A stretch of 64,000 nt of DNA, from positions 62,001 through 126,000 of the forward strand of contig NZ_LQBQ01000037.1 of NCBI RefSeq assembly GCF_001507595.1, read 5' to 3'. The notes beneath the pieces are model-generated. The model was not told the origin of the DNA. It did no database searches and saw only the letters and a program-made list of their open reading frames with translations. The position numbers and the translations under genes were made by a program. This DNA comes from Ruegeria marisrubri (GTDB lineage Bacteria > Pseudomonadota > Alphaproteobacteria > Rhodobacterales > Rhodobacteraceae). Positions 44,294-53,544 of this stretch are shown here, piece after piece; position 1 is the stretch's first letter; every line of letters begins with the position of its first letter.

Positions 44294-45952
44294 TCACGAA
44301 GGGTCGCGCCACCGGTTGACGATGGGATAGCGCCGGTCCAGCCAGAACGAACGCTGCGTGAGCCGGGTGCCCGGCGCCGACTGGAAGCGTTTGTATTCGC
44401 TGACATAGAGCAGATGCTCCACCCTTTTCGCCACGGCCCTGTCGAAACCGGCGGCCACGCAGTCGGCAATCGAGCCGTCCCGATCGACCAGGATCTCCAG
44501 GATGGCATCCAGAACGGGGTAATCCGGCAGGCTGTCGCTGTCCTTCTGATCTTCGCGCAACTCGGCGCTGGGGGGCTTGTCGATCACCGAGGGCCGGATC
44601 ACCTCGCCTGCAGGCCCCATCATCCAGTCGCGGTGATTGGCATTGCGCCAGCGGCAGGTTTCGAATACGCGAGTCTTGTAGAGGTCCTTGATCGGGTTGT
44701 AGCCGCCATTCATGTCGCCATAGATCGTGGCATAGCCCACCGCGACCTCGGACTTGTTGCCGGTGGTCAGCAGCATCTCGCCGAACTTGTTCGAGATCGC
44801 CATCAGCAACAGGCCGCGCAGGCGGGACTGGATGTTTTCCTCGGTCAGGTCCGCCTCGCGCCCCGCGAACAGGGGGGCCAGCGTGTCGGTGACCGCGGCA
44901 CGGCTTTCCGAGATCGGCACATAATCGTATCGCACGCCCAGCGCCCTGGCGACGGCCTCGGCATCGTCCAGAGAGGACTGGCTGGTATATTCCGAGGGCA
45001 GCATGACGCAGCGCACGTTGTCCGCGCCCAGCGCGTCGACGGCAATCGCCGCGACCAGCGCCGAATCCACGCCGCCCGAAAGCCCCAGCACCGCCTTTCC
45101 GAACCCGGTCTTGCCCATGTAGTCGCGCAGGGACTGCACCATCGCGCGATAGTCCTGCTCCCATTCGTCGGGCTGCGGCGCGATCTCGCCCGGCACGGTC
45201 CGCCAGCCGTCGTCGCCGCGCTCGAGGTCGAGATGGGCGACGGCCTCGTCGAACACCGGCATCCGGAAAGCCAGTTCGCCCCCCGGGTTGAGCGCGAAGG
45301 TGCCGCCGTCAAAGACCTGATCGTCCTGCCCGCCGACCATGTTCAGGTAGATCAGCGGCAGTCCGGTCTCGACCACCCGCGCCACCATGTAGTTCAGCCG
45401 CATGTCCTGCTTGTTGCGGAAATAGGGCGATCCGTTGGGAACCAGCAGGAACTCGGCCCCGGTCTCGGCCAGGGTCTCGGCCACGTCCTCGTGCCAGGCG
45501 TCCTCGCAGATCGGGCTGCCGATGCGGGTGTTGCCGACGGCATAGGGGCCGCCCAGCGGCCCGGCGTCGAACAGGCGCATCTCGTCGAAGACCGTTTCGT
45601 TGGGCAGGTGGTGCTTTAGCACCTTGCTGGCGATCTTGCCGCCCTTGAGGATCAGATAGGCATTGAACAGCTTGCCGTCCTCGACCCAGGGGCCGCCGAT
45701 CGCCAGCGCCGGACCATCGGCGCATTGCTCGGCAAGCGCCCGGACGGTGGCGATCGCAGCGTCGTGAAAGGCAGGCTTCATCACCAGATCCTGCGTGTTG
45801 TAGCCGGTGATGAACATCTCGGGCAGGGCCACCAGGTCGGCCCCGGCCGCGCGCCCCTGTTCCCACGCGGCAAGCGCCTTGTCCGCGTTGCCCGCCAGAT
45901 CGCCCATGACGGGGTTCAGCTGCGCCAGAGTGATGCGGAAACGGTCGGCCAT
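44294..45952 (-). CDS. nadE: glutamine-hydrolysing NAD+ synthetase
   Basis: A 552-residue enzyme that converts deamido-NAD to NAD with glutamine or ammonia. The N-terminal nitrilase-type glutaminase domain has its Glu, Lys and Cys triad in LPEMFITGYN, LKHHLPNE and GSPICEDAWHED. The C-terminal synthetase domain has the P-loop LGLSGGVDSALVA and GNKSEVAVGYATIYGDMNGGYNPI. Start at 45952 is preferred over 45982 because it matches the usual N-terminus (MADRFRITLAQLNP). Single gene, divergent from the MORN protein. Confidence 0.96.
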   Translation of the reverse strand: MADRFRITLAQLNPVMGDLAGNADKALAAWEQGRAAGADLVALPEMFITGYNTQDLVMKPAFHDAAIATVRALAEQCADGPALAIGGPWVEDGKLFNAYLILKGGKIASKVLKHHLPNETVFDEMRLFDAGPLGGPYAVGNTRIGSPICEDAWHEDVAETLAETGAEFLLVPNGSPYFRNKQDMRLNYMVARVVETGLPLIYLNMVGGQDDQVFDGGTFALNPGGELAFRMPVFDEAVAHLDLERGDDGWRTVPGEIAPQPDEWEQDYRAMVQSLRDYMGKTGFGKAVLGLSGGVDSALVAAIAVDALGADNVRCVMLPSEYTSQSSLDDAEAVARALGVRYDYVPISESRAAVTDTLAPLFAGREADLTEENIQSRLRGLLLMAISNKFGEMLLTTGNKSEVAVGYATIYGDMNGGYNPIKDLYKTRVFETCRWRNANHRDWMMGPAGEVIRPSVIDKPPSAELREDQKDSDSLPDYPVLDAILEILVDRDGSIADCVAAGFDRAVAKRVEHLLYVSEYKRFQSAPGTRLTQRSFWLDRRYPIVNRWRDPS

Positions 45953-46110
45953 CGTGCCCCTCTTGCCCTCGTCGGTTCCCAAGCCATTTACCAGATCGCA
46001 GCGCGAGGAAAAGGCAAATGCGGCAAAAGACGTTGCTACCCCATCGCCGGTATCCTAATTTCGCGCTATTGGTCAGGAAATCGATGCAAACCGGGCAGAC
46101 AGGGGCAACC

Positions 46111-47583
46111 ATGAACAGGATCTGCAAGACGATCACAATTGTGGCCATGGGAACGACCGCGGGTGCGGCCTGGGCCCAGCAGGGGCAGATTCTGACCGCC
46201 GAGGACGAAGTGGGCGGTGTCTATGAAGGAACCTTCAAGGACGGCCTGCAGCACGGTATCGGCACCTACCGGCTTCCCAATGGCTATGAGTATTCCGGCG
46301 AATGGGTCGAAGGCGAGATCCGCGGCCACGGGGTCGCCCGGTTCCCGAACGGATCGGTCTATGAAGGCGAATTCGCCAAGGGCAAACCGGAAGGCGTGGG
46401 CAAGATCACCTTCGCCGATGGCGGCACCTATGAAGGCGAGTGGAAGGACGGCGTCATCAACGGCACCGGCGTCGCCGTCTATGCCAACGGCGTCCGCTAT
46501 GAAGGCGGATTCGTGAATGCCCAGCATCACGGCAAGGGGGTGATGACCAGCCCCGGCGGCTATCGCTATGAAGGCGACTGGGTCAACGGACAGAAACAGG
46601 GAAAGGGCAAGATCACCTATCCGGACGGGGCTGTCTACGAGGGTGACATCGTTGCCGGCCAGCGCCACGGGAAAGGCACCCTCACCCTGCCCGACGGGAT
46701 GACCTACACCGGCGACTGGGTGGAAGGGCAGATCACCGGCACGGGCCGCCTGACCCAGGCCAATGGTGACGTCTACGAAGGCCAGTTGGTCGGCGGAAAG
46801 CGCCAGGGCACCGGCAAGGTGATCTATGCGAATGGCGACGTCTACGAAGGCGAGTTCGCCGATGACCGCCGCCACGGCCAAGGGACGTTCATCGGAACCG
46901 ACGGCTATCGCTATACCGGCACTTGGTCCGAGGGACAGATCGAGGGAGAGGGCGAGGTGACCTATCCCGACGGGTCGGTCTATGTCGGCGAGTTGAGCGC
47001 CGATCTGGCGGACGGGCAAGGCAAGATCACCTATCCGGACGGCTCCAGCTACGAGGGCAGCTGGGTCGCGGGCGTGATCGAGGGCGAAGGCACCGCGATC
47101 TATGCCAATGGCGTCGTCTACAAGGGCCAGTTCAAGAACGCCCGCAACCACGGCAAGGGCGTGATGACCTATGCCGACGGCTACCGCTACGAAGGCGACT
47201 GGGTCGATGGCATCCGGCAAGGTCAGGGCAAGGCAACCTATCCCGACGGGTCGGTCTATACCGGCGAATACGTGAACGGCCAACGCCACGGTCAGGGCGA
47301 AATCGTCATGGCCGACGGGTTCAGATACGTCGGCGAGTGGAAGGAAGGCCGCATCACCGGACGCGGCGTGGCCACCTATGCCAACGGCGATGTTTACGAG
47401 GGCTATTTCCTCAACGGCAAGCGTCAGGGCGAAGGCACGATGCGCTATGCCAGCGGCCAGCAGGAAACGGGCACCTGGGAAAACGGCGCGCTGATCGATC
47501 AGGATGCGGCCGAACCGTCGGAGTCCGAGCCGCAGGCGCCCGAGGCCGAGCAGAACACCGATCCCACCACCTCGGACGGGTAA
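46111..47583 (+). CDS. exported MORN-repeat protein with 18 units
   Basis: A 490-residue protein. A signal peptide (ICKTITIVAMGTTAGAAWAQ) is followed, from about residue 36 to 450, by 18 complete 23-residue MORN units (YxGxWxxGxxxGxGxxxxxxG) and a degenerate last unit, then an acidic Glu/Pro tail. MORN repeats form long beta-hairpin ribbons that bind membranes or proteins. Bacterial secreted ones are poorly characterised. Units 10-18 correspond one by one to units 1-9, so the array arose by duplication of a nine-unit block. AGGGG precedes ATG 46111. Confidence 0.88.
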   Translation: MNRICKTITIVAMGTTAGAAWAQQGQILTAEDEVGGVYEGTFKDGLQHGIGTYRLPNGYEYSGEWVEGEIRGHGVARFPNGSVYEGEFAKGKPEGVGKITFADGGTYEGEWKDGVINGTGVAVYANGVRYEGGFVNAQHHGKGVMTSPGGYRYEGDWVNGQKQGKGKITYPDGAVYEGDIVAGQRHGKGTLTLPDGMTYTGDWVEGQITGTGRLTQANGDVYEGQLVGGKRQGTGKVIYANGDVYEGEFADDRRHGQGTFIGTDGYRYTGTWSEGQIEGEGEVTYPDGSVYVGELSADLADGQGKITYPDGSSYEGSWVAGVIEGEGTAIYANGVVYKGQFKNARNHGKGVMTYADGYRYEGDWVDGIRQGQGKATYPDGSVYTGEYVNGQRHGQGEIVMADGFRYVGEWKEGRITGRGVATYANGDVYEGYFLNGKRQGEGTMRYASGQQETGTWENGALIDQDAAEPSESEPQAPEAEQNTDPTTSDG

Positions 47584-47587
47584 TCCG

Positions 47588-48253
47588 TCACCAAGGGATC
47601 GGCCGGCCCGCCCAGTCGAAGAATTGACCGGTTTGATCGACGCTCAGCCCGTCGATGACGCGCAGTAGATTTCCGGCCGCCGCATCGGGTTCGACCGCCG
47701 GGTGCCGCCCCAGGTATTTCCGCGTGAACGGCGTCTTGACCGTTCCGGGGTGCAGGGCGACGCAAATGGCGTCGGGATGGGTACGGCCAAGTTCGATCGC
47801 AGCGGTATGCACGATCTGGTTCACCGCCGCCTTGGCCGCGCGATAGCTGATCCAGCCCCCCAACCGATTGTCACCGATCGACCCGACCCGCGCCGACAGG
47901 ACCGCGAAGACCGACCTGCCCTTGCGCGGCAGCAACCGGTGCGCGTGTTTCAGTGCCAAAGCCGGCCCCACCGCGTTCAACGCGAACTGCTCCAGCATCG
48001 CCTCTGCCGAAATCGCCCGGATGGTCTTTTCCGGCTGCGCCCCGCCGATTTCAAGAGCGCCCGAGGCGACGAGCACAAGATCGTATGGCCCTTCGAGACG
48101 CCCGAGCATATCTTCAGCCACTTCCGGCCGCGTCAAATCGAACCCGTCGGCCGAGCGCGACAGACCCGAGACACGCACCGACCGCGCCAGCAGGCGGTTG
48201 CTGACGGCGCGACCGATCCCGCCGCTGCTCCCCAGGATCAATGCTGTCTTCAT
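47588..48253 (-). CDS. short-chain dehydrogenase/reductase
   Basis: A 221-residue SDR. The Rossmann motif is ALILGSSGGIGRAVSNRLL, the catalytic Tyr and Lys are in GWISYRAAKAAVNQIVH, with Ser upstream in VFAVLSARVGSI, and the C-terminal HPGTVKTPFT is typical. An N-terminal region with Leu-Ser-Arg-Ser suggests NADP use. Substrate unknown; related proteins are annotated CsgA/cell-cell-signalling type. ATG 48253 follows GAGGGGG. It converges on the MORN gene with 4 bp between them and is divergent from the leu leader. Confidence 0.88.
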   Translation of the reverse strand: MKTALILGSSGGIGRAVSNRLLARSVRVSGLSRSADGFDLTRPEVAEDMLGRLEGPYDLVLVASGALEIGGAQPEKTIRAISAEAMLEQFALNAVGPALALKHAHRLLPRKGRSVFAVLSARVGSIGDNRLGGWISYRAAKAAVNQIVHTAAIELGRTHPDAICVALHPGTVKTPFTRKYLGRHPAVEPDAAAGNLLRVIDGLSVDQTGQFFDWAGRPIPW

Positions 48254-48375
48254 GACCCCCTCAGCTAGCGGCGTTGCCCGCGCGATCAATCCCGCTTGGC
48301 GATCCTTTCGCGAAATCACCGCTTTGCGCATTTTCCTTCTTTTCATTCCCGGCTTGGGGTGTATAACCTCGCCCC

Positions 48376-48459
48376 ATGATCAACCGCGCAGATATCCCCT
48401 CGTTCGACGCCGCCCGTGGCGCGTCCCTGCGTGGCCTACTGATCCTAATCCGCCTCTGA
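48376..48459 (+). CDS. leuL: leu operon leader peptide
   Basis: A 27-codon open frame whose end reads LRGLLILIRL. Within the last seven sense codons are four Leu and two Ile, and two of the Leu codons are CTA, which is rare in this GC-rich DNA. This is the design of an attenuation sensor for leucine and isoleucine. It has no ribosome site, and a TATAAC stands 9 bp before the ATG, so translation may start near the 5' end. The stop lies inside the first arm of the hairpin at 48453-48488. It precedes leuA by 79 bp. Confidence 0.8.
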   Translation: MINRADIPSFDAARGASLRGLLILIRL

Positions 48460-48504
48460 GCGTGCCATCCGGCGCGCCCGCTCAGAGGAGGACGCCTGCG
48501 CGCC
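48453..48504 (+). promoter_or_regulatory. leuA attenuator-like mutually exclusive hairpins
   Basis: Arm CCTCTGAGCG (48453-48462) pairs with CGCTCAGAGG (48479-48488). Alternatively GGCGCGC (48471-48477), inside that loop, pairs with GCGCGCC (48498-48504). The two cannot both form as simple nested helices. The position of a ribosome at the CTA codons or at the stop would choose between them. No long T-run follows, so the switch may act on translation or Rho access. Confidence 0.6.
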
Positions 48505-48538
48505 AAATGGCTTTAGGACAGACACGAAAGATACCGAC

Positions 48539-50113
48539 ATGACCAATGCGACCGACCAAGACCGCGTCTTGATCTTTGACACCACGCTCCGCGACGGCGA
48601 ACAGAGCCCCGGCGCCACCATGACCCATGACGAAAAGCTCGAGATCGCCGAGTTGCTCGACGAGATGGGCGTCGACATCATCGAGGCCGGTTTCCCGATC
48701 GCCTCCGAGGGGGATTTCAAGGCGGTGAGCGAGATCGCCAAGCGGGCCAAGAACGCCCGCATCTGCGGCCTGGCCCGCGCCAATTTCGCCGACATCGACC
48801 GCTGCTGGGAGGCGGTGAAACACGCCGAGAAGAACCGGATTCACACCTTCATCGGCACTTCTCCGCTGCACCGGGCGATTCCGAACCTGACCATGGACGA
48901 GATGGCCGACAAGATCCACGAGACCGTCAGCCATGCCCGCAACCTGTGCGAAAACGTGCAGTGGTCGCCGATGGATGCGACCCGGACCGAGTGGGACTAC
49001 CTGTGCCGGGTGATCGAGATCGCCATCAAGGCGGGCGCCACCACGATCAACATTCCCGACACGGTGGGCTATACCGCGCCGGTGGAATCGGCCGACCTGA
49101 TCCGCAGGCTGATCGAAACCGTGCCCGGCGCGGACGAGGTGGTTTTCGCCACCCACTGCCACAACGACCTGGGCATGGCGACCGCCAACGCGCTGGCCGC
49201 CGTGGCGGGCGGCGCGCGGCAGATCGAATGCACCGTCAACGGCCTGGGCGAGCGCGCCGGCAACACCGCGCTGGAAGAGGTGGTGATGGCGCTCAAGGTG
49301 CGCAACGACATCATGCCGTGGCACACAGGCATCGACACCACCAAGATCATGCATATCTCGCGCCGCGTCTCGACCGTGTCGGGCTTTCCGGTGCAGTTCA
49401 ACAAGGCCATCGTCGGCAAGAACGCCTTTGCGCATGAAAGCGGCATCCACCAGGACGGGATGCTGAAGAACAAGGAAACCTTCGAGATCATGCGCCCCGA
49501 GGACGTGGGCCTTTCGGGCACCTCGCTGCCGCTGGGCAAGCATTCCGGCCGCGCGGCGCTGCGCGACAAGCTGAGCAACCTCGGCTACGAGGTGGGCGAC
49601 AACCAGCTCAAGGACATCTTCATCCGCTTCAAGGAACTGGCCGACCGCAAGAAAGAGGTGTTCGACGACGATATCGTCGCGCTGATGCGCTCGGGCGAGG
49701 ATGCCGAGAACGATCACCTGCAACTGGTGTCGATGAAGGTCATCTGCGGCACCGGCGGGCCGGCCGAAGCAACCGTGGAAATGGAGATCGACGGCAAGGA
49801 TGTCACCGCCACCGAGCAGGGCGACGGCCCGGTGGATGCGACCTTCAAGGCGATCCGCAAGCTGCATCCCAGCACGGCGCATCTGCAGCTCTACCAGGTG
49901 CACGCGGTCACCGAAGGCACCGATGCGCAGGCCACCGTTTCGGTCCGGCTGGAAGAGGACGGCATGATCGCCACCGGCCAGTCGGCCAATACCGACACCG
50001 TGGTGGCCAGCGCCAAGGCCTATATCAACGCGCTGAACCGCTTGATCGTGCGGCGGGAAAAGGCCGGCCCGGGCGCGGATGCGCGCGAGATCAGCTACAA
50101 GGATCTGACCTGA
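48539..50113 (+). CDS. leuA: 2-isopropylmalate synthase
   Basis: A 524-residue protein that condenses 2-ketoisovalerate and acetyl-CoA, the committed step to leucine. The HMGL-like barrel starts with VLIFDTTLRDGEQSPGATMT. The metal and substrate motifs VVFATHCHNDLGMATANALAA and NGLGERAGNTALEEVVMAL are intact, followed by the C-terminal regulatory LeuA dimer domain (from about residue 390), where leucine feedback acts. Upstream are a leader peptide and hairpins, so both transcript and enzyme are leucine-controlled. A 13-bp hairpin (50126-50161) follows the stop. Confidence 0.97.
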   Translation: MTNATDQDRVLIFDTTLRDGEQSPGATMTHDEKLEIAELLDEMGVDIIEAGFPIASEGDFKAVSEIAKRAKNARICGLARANFADIDRCWEAVKHAEKNRIHTFIGTSPLHRAIPNLTMDEMADKIHETVSHARNLCENVQWSPMDATRTEWDYLCRVIEIAIKAGATTINIPDTVGYTAPVESADLIRRLIETVPGADEVVFATHCHNDLGMATANALAAVAGGARQIECTVNGLGERAGNTALEEVVMALKVRNDIMPWHTGIDTTKIMHISRRVSTVSGFPVQFNKAIVGKNAFAHESGIHQDGMLKNKETFEIMRPEDVGLSGTSLPLGKHSGRAALRDKLSNLGYEVGDNQLKDIFIRFKELADRKKEVFDDDIVALMRSGEDAENDHLQLVSMKVICGTGGPAEATVEMEIDGKDVTATEQGDGPVDATFKAIRKLHPSTAHLQLYQVHAVTEGTDAQATVSVRLEEDGMIATGQSANTDTVVASAKAYINALNRLIVRREKAGPGADAREISYKDLT

Positions 50114-50125
50114 TCCGCTGAGACG

Positions 50126-50161
50126 GGCGCGAGCGGTCCTGACCAATTGACCGCTCGTGCC
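50126..50161 (+). other. hairpin after leuA
   Basis: GAGCGGTC (50131-50138) pairs with GACCGCTC (50149-50156), extended by five more pairs, one of them G-U. It lacks a T-run, so it is more likely a 3'-end stabiliser or Rho-dependent end than an intrinsic terminator. Confidence 0.5.
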
Positions 50162-50311
50162 AACTGACCCGCGGGGCATCCCGAAAACGAAGTGATGACC
50201 TGCACCCTCCACCGGGAGCCGGTTTTTCGCAGCCGGTCTGCCTTCCCCGCCCAGCTGCCCGTTCCATCCAAGCTGCCGCTTGACCCAGGTGACGCAACCC
50301 GCGATCTTGGA

Positions 50312-51643
50312 ATGATGGAGCGGCCTCGAACCCGATATGCGAAGGCAGGCGATATCCACATAGCCTATCAGGTCTTTGGAGACGGACCCATTGATCTGCT
50401 GTGGGCACAGGGCTGGGCGACCCATATCGAATATGCTTGGGAAAGCCCCGACTATGCGCGGTTCCTGACCAAGATAAGCCGGTTCGCCCGGGTGATTTTC
50501 TTTGACAAGCGCGGCGTTGGCATGTCGGACAGGGACGTGGGATACCCCACGCTCGAAGAGCGCTCGCAGGATATCAACGCGGTGCTGGATGCAGTGGGAA
50601 CCGACAGGGCGGCGATTTTCGGCATGTCCGAAGGGGGCGCGATTTCATGCGTCTTTTCAGCCACCTATCCAGAGCGCGTCAGCCATCTGATCCTCTTCGG
50701 GTGCCGTGCACGTTACAGATGGGCTCCGGATTACCCCCACGGGCTGAAACCCGACGAAGTGCAGGCCTCAATCGAGTATTTTTCCAACTATGCCGGCGGC
50801 CACTTTCTGGGAATCGACGGCGCGCCCAGCATTGCCGACGATCCGGCGGCGCAGCGCTGGCTCGACACCTATTTTCGCTATGCCGCAAGCCCCCGTGCCC
50901 TCCGCAACCTGGCGGAAATGAATTATGACATTGACGTTCGCAGTGTGCTTTCCTCCATCCGGGCACCAACGCTGGTGCTGCACCGCGAAAATGAAAACTG
51001 GTGCGATCTGGCGAATGCAAAATACCTTGCCGAACACATCCCCGGTGCAAAATTGCGCGTATTGCCGGGCGAGGATCACATTGCCTGGTATGGCGATCAA
51101 GACCGGCTGGTTTCGGAAATCCGTGCCTTCGTGACCGGCGACACGGTTTCGACCCCAACCGAGCGAACGCTTCTGACGCTCGTGTTTCTCGATCTCGTGG
51201 ATTCGACGGAACATCTTGCGCGAATGGGAGACGAACGTTGGCGCAGTGTGCTGGAGCAACTCGACCACACCGTGCGGCGACACGTCAGCGCATATGGCGG
51301 CACGACGGTCAAACACACCGGCGACGGCTACCTGCTGTCATTCCGGGGGCCAACAAGCGCGCTGGAATGCGCCCTGACTCTGCGCCGGGACGTGGCAGGT
51401 TTGGGCCTGCAAAGTCGCACCGGCGTACATACGGGCGAATGCGAAATCCGGGGGCAGGACTTGAGCGGCGCGACCGTACATGTGGCCGCGCGTCTCATGC
51501 ACGAAGCCGCGCCTGATGAGATCCTGACCTCGCAAACCGTCAAGGACTTGACCCTCGGGTCAGAGCGTGAATTTCACAGGCTGGAACCGAGGAAACTTCG
51601 TGGGATCCCAGGGAAATGGACCCCGTTTGCCTTGACGGATTGA
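50312..51643 (+). CDS. alpha/beta-hydrolase fused to class III nucleotide cyclase
   Basis: A protein of about 443 residues. The N-terminal 280 residues are an alpha/beta-hydrolase fold (IDLLWAQGWATHIEY, nucleophile elbow FGMSEGGAIS, PTLVLHRENENW, final His in GEDHIAWYGD). The rest is a class III cyclase domain (LVFLDLVDSTEHLARMGDERW, TVKHTGDGYLLSF, RTGVHTGECEIRGQDLSGATVHVAARLM) with both metal-binding Asp regions. Such fusions are common in this group of organisms and may bind a ligand in the hydrolase part to control cAMP. Start ATG 50312 is chosen over an extended frame. It converges on a second cyclase gene. Confidence 0.86.
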   Translation: MMERPRTRYAKAGDIHIAYQVFGDGPIDLLWAQGWATHIEYAWESPDYARFLTKISRFARVIFFDKRGVGMSDRDVGYPTLEERSQDINAVLDAVGTDRAAIFGMSEGGAISCVFSATYPERVSHLILFGCRARYRWAPDYPHGLKPDEVQASIEYFSNYAGGHFLGIDGAPSIADDPAAQRWLDTYFRYAASPRALRNLAEMNYDIDVRSVLSSIRAPTLVLHRENENWCDLANAKYLAEHIPGAKLRVLPGEDHIAWYGDQDRLVSEIRAFVTGDTVSTPTERTLLTLVFLDLVDSTEHLARMGDERWRSVLEQLDHTVRRHVSAYGGTTVKHTGDGYLLSFRGPTSALECALTLRRDVAGLGLQSRTGVHTGECEIRGQDLSGATVHVAARLMHEAAPDEILTSQTVKDLTLGSEREFHRLEPRKLRGIPGKWTPFALTD

Positions 51644-51707
51644 CGCCACGAGAACGCCTTTGAACCCGACAGGCCATATCTACCTGCACCATACAAAACC
51701 GCCGCTC

Positions 51708-53450
51708 TCAGGTTAGTCCCGCCTTTTCCAGACCCTGCCGGAAATGTTGCAGGTCTTCCGCACGGCCGTAGTGCATCGCGGCAAGCAGGTCTTCGGCCTT
51801 GAAATCCGGGTTGGCCGCGCGGATCGCGTCGGCGTGGCGCCTGGCTTCGGTCTCGTTGCCCAACCAGCCGTGGCAGGCCGCGACGAAGGCGTGCTGCGAT
51901 TCATCCAGCATCGGCAGGCGGTGGAAGTCCTCGATGGCCTGCTCGTAGTGCCGCCCGCAGAAATGCGCCTTGCCCAGATGGCTCCAGAAGCGCGCGGGGT
52001 GGTGCGGGTTCAGGCGCATCGCCTTCTCGATCCACTCGGCCCCCTCTTCGGGTTGGCCGCTCCAGGTCAGCAATTCGCCCATCTGCACGACGACCAGATC
52101 GTAGTTCGGATTGAGCGACAGCGCTCGTTCCTGGTGATAGCGCGCCCGGCCCAGATTGTTGCGGATGATCTCGACCGCGGCCATCAGCCGGTGCACGTCG
52201 GCGTCATTGTCGTCCAGCGCGGCCGCCTTGGTGACGGACTCGACGCATTTTTCCAGCATCTTTTCGGGATCGTCGCACCAGCCATAGGCCCAGGCCTGCC
52301 CGCGGATGCAGCCGCGCCAGGCATGGGCATGGGCATAGTCCGGGTCCAGTTCTATCGCGCGGTCGATCAGTTTCTGCGCCTCGGCATTGTCCTCCCGCGC
52401 GCTGCGGTGATGCAGCACCTTGGCAGCCAGCACGCATTCATAGGCCGCCAGGTTCGACGGTTTCTTGCGCGACAGCTCTTCCTGCTGCGAGGCCTCGATC
52501 CGCCCCGGCAGAGTCGCCACCACGGACGATGTGATCTCGTCCTGAATGGCGAAGATGTCGTCCAGATCCCGGTCGTATTTCTCGGCCCAGACATGGGCGT
52601 CGTTGTGGCTGTCGATCAGCTGGACCGTGACCCGCAGCCGGTTGCCGGCCTTTCGGACGCTGCCCTCGACGATGTATTGCGCCCCCAGTTTCTCGGCCAC
52701 CTCGCGGACATTCACCGCCTGCCCCTTGTAGACGAAGCTGGAGTTGCGCGAGATCACGAACAATTCGTGCCGGCGGCTGAGTTCGGTCAGCAGATCCTCG
52801 GTCAGGCCATCGACGAAGAACTCCTGGTCGGGATCCCCGCTCATGTTCGCAAAGGGCAGAACCGCGATGGTGGGCTTGACGACCCGCGTGTCGCCTCCGC
52901 CGGCCGTTTCGCCTTGCGCGACCGGCGGGGCCGGCATGTCGAGCGCCACCCGGAAGGCCTGAACGGGCTGGCTGATGTTCTTCAGTTCAAGGTTGCCCAT
53001 GTCCTCGAACTGCAGCTCCATCCGGCGACAGACCTGCTCGTGCACGGCAGAGGAGATCAGGATTTCCCCCACCCCGGCGGCCTGTTCGAGCCGTGCCGCG
53101 ACGTTGACGCCGCTGCCGAATATGTCGTCGTCCTCAAAGATGATGTCGCCGAGATTGACCCCGATGCGAAAACGGATGCGGCGATCCTCGGGCACGTCCA
53201 TGTTGCGCCGGCACATGCGGGTCTGCACCTCGACCGCGCAGGCCACGGCGTCTTGCGCGCTGGCAAACTCCACCAGCATGCCGTCGCCGGTGGTCTTGAT
53301 GATGGTGCCCCGGTGTCTTGAGATCGACGGGTCGATCAACTCGATCCGATGAGTCCGGAGCCGGGCGAGCGTGCCCTGCTCGTCGGATTCCATCAACCGG
53401 CTGTACCCCACCATGTCAGCCGCCAATACGGCCGCAAGTCTGCGATCCAT
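51708..53450 (-). CDS. class III nucleotide cyclase with TolB-like and TPR regions
   Basis: A protein of 580 residues. The cyclase domain is at the N-terminus (LAAVLAADMVGYSRLMESDEQGT, GTIIKTTGDGMLVEFASAQDAV, IRFRIGVNLGDIIFEDDDIFGSGVNVAARLEQ), about residues 1-170. A TolB-like/CHAT-linker segment follows (PTIAVLPFANMSGDPDQEFFVDGLTEDLLTELSR), then TPR repeats (about 330-560). This layout is frequent in alphaproteobacteria, where the TPR region is thought to take a protein signal. It is strongly supported by GGGAGGG before ATG 53450. The converging cyclase gene is not a recent copy, as the fused domains differ. Confidence 0.88.
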   Translation of the reverse strand: MDRRLAAVLAADMVGYSRLMESDEQGTLARLRTHRIELIDPSISRHRGTIIKTTGDGMLVEFASAQDAVACAVEVQTRMCRRNMDVPEDRRIRFRIGVNLGDIIFEDDDIFGSGVNVAARLEQAAGVGEILISSAVHEQVCRRMELQFEDMGNLELKNISQPVQAFRVALDMPAPPVAQGETAGGGDTRVVKPTIAVLPFANMSGDPDQEFFVDGLTEDLLTELSRRHELFVISRNSSFVYKGQAVNVREVAEKLGAQYIVEGSVRKAGNRLRVTVQLIDSHNDAHVWAEKYDRDLDDIFAIQDEITSSVVATLPGRIEASQQEELSRKKPSNLAAYECVLAAKVLHHRSAREDNAEAQKLIDRAIELDPDYAHAHAWRGCIRGQAWAYGWCDDPEKMLEKCVESVTKAAALDDNDADVHRLMAAVEIIRNNLGRARYHQERALSLNPNYDLVVVQMGELLTWSGQPEEGAEWIEKAMRLNPHHPARFWSHLGKAHFCGRHYEQAIEDFHRLPMLDESQHAFVAACHGWLGNETEARRHADAIRAANPDFKAEDLLAAMHYGRAEDLQHFRQGLEKAGLT

Positions 53451-53544
53451 CGCGACCCTCCCAATGGGATACTAGTCCGCGGCTGGCGGTTCTCCAAATT
53501 CTTTCGGTTGAGGGCCGGGCGGCCGGAACACGGGTGCAGCGGGC

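Noticed and set aside
46180..47480. 69-bp periodic DNA that might be taken for a tandem or CRISPR repeat
   Set aside because: The period is that of 23-residue MORN units, and variation follows codon positions.
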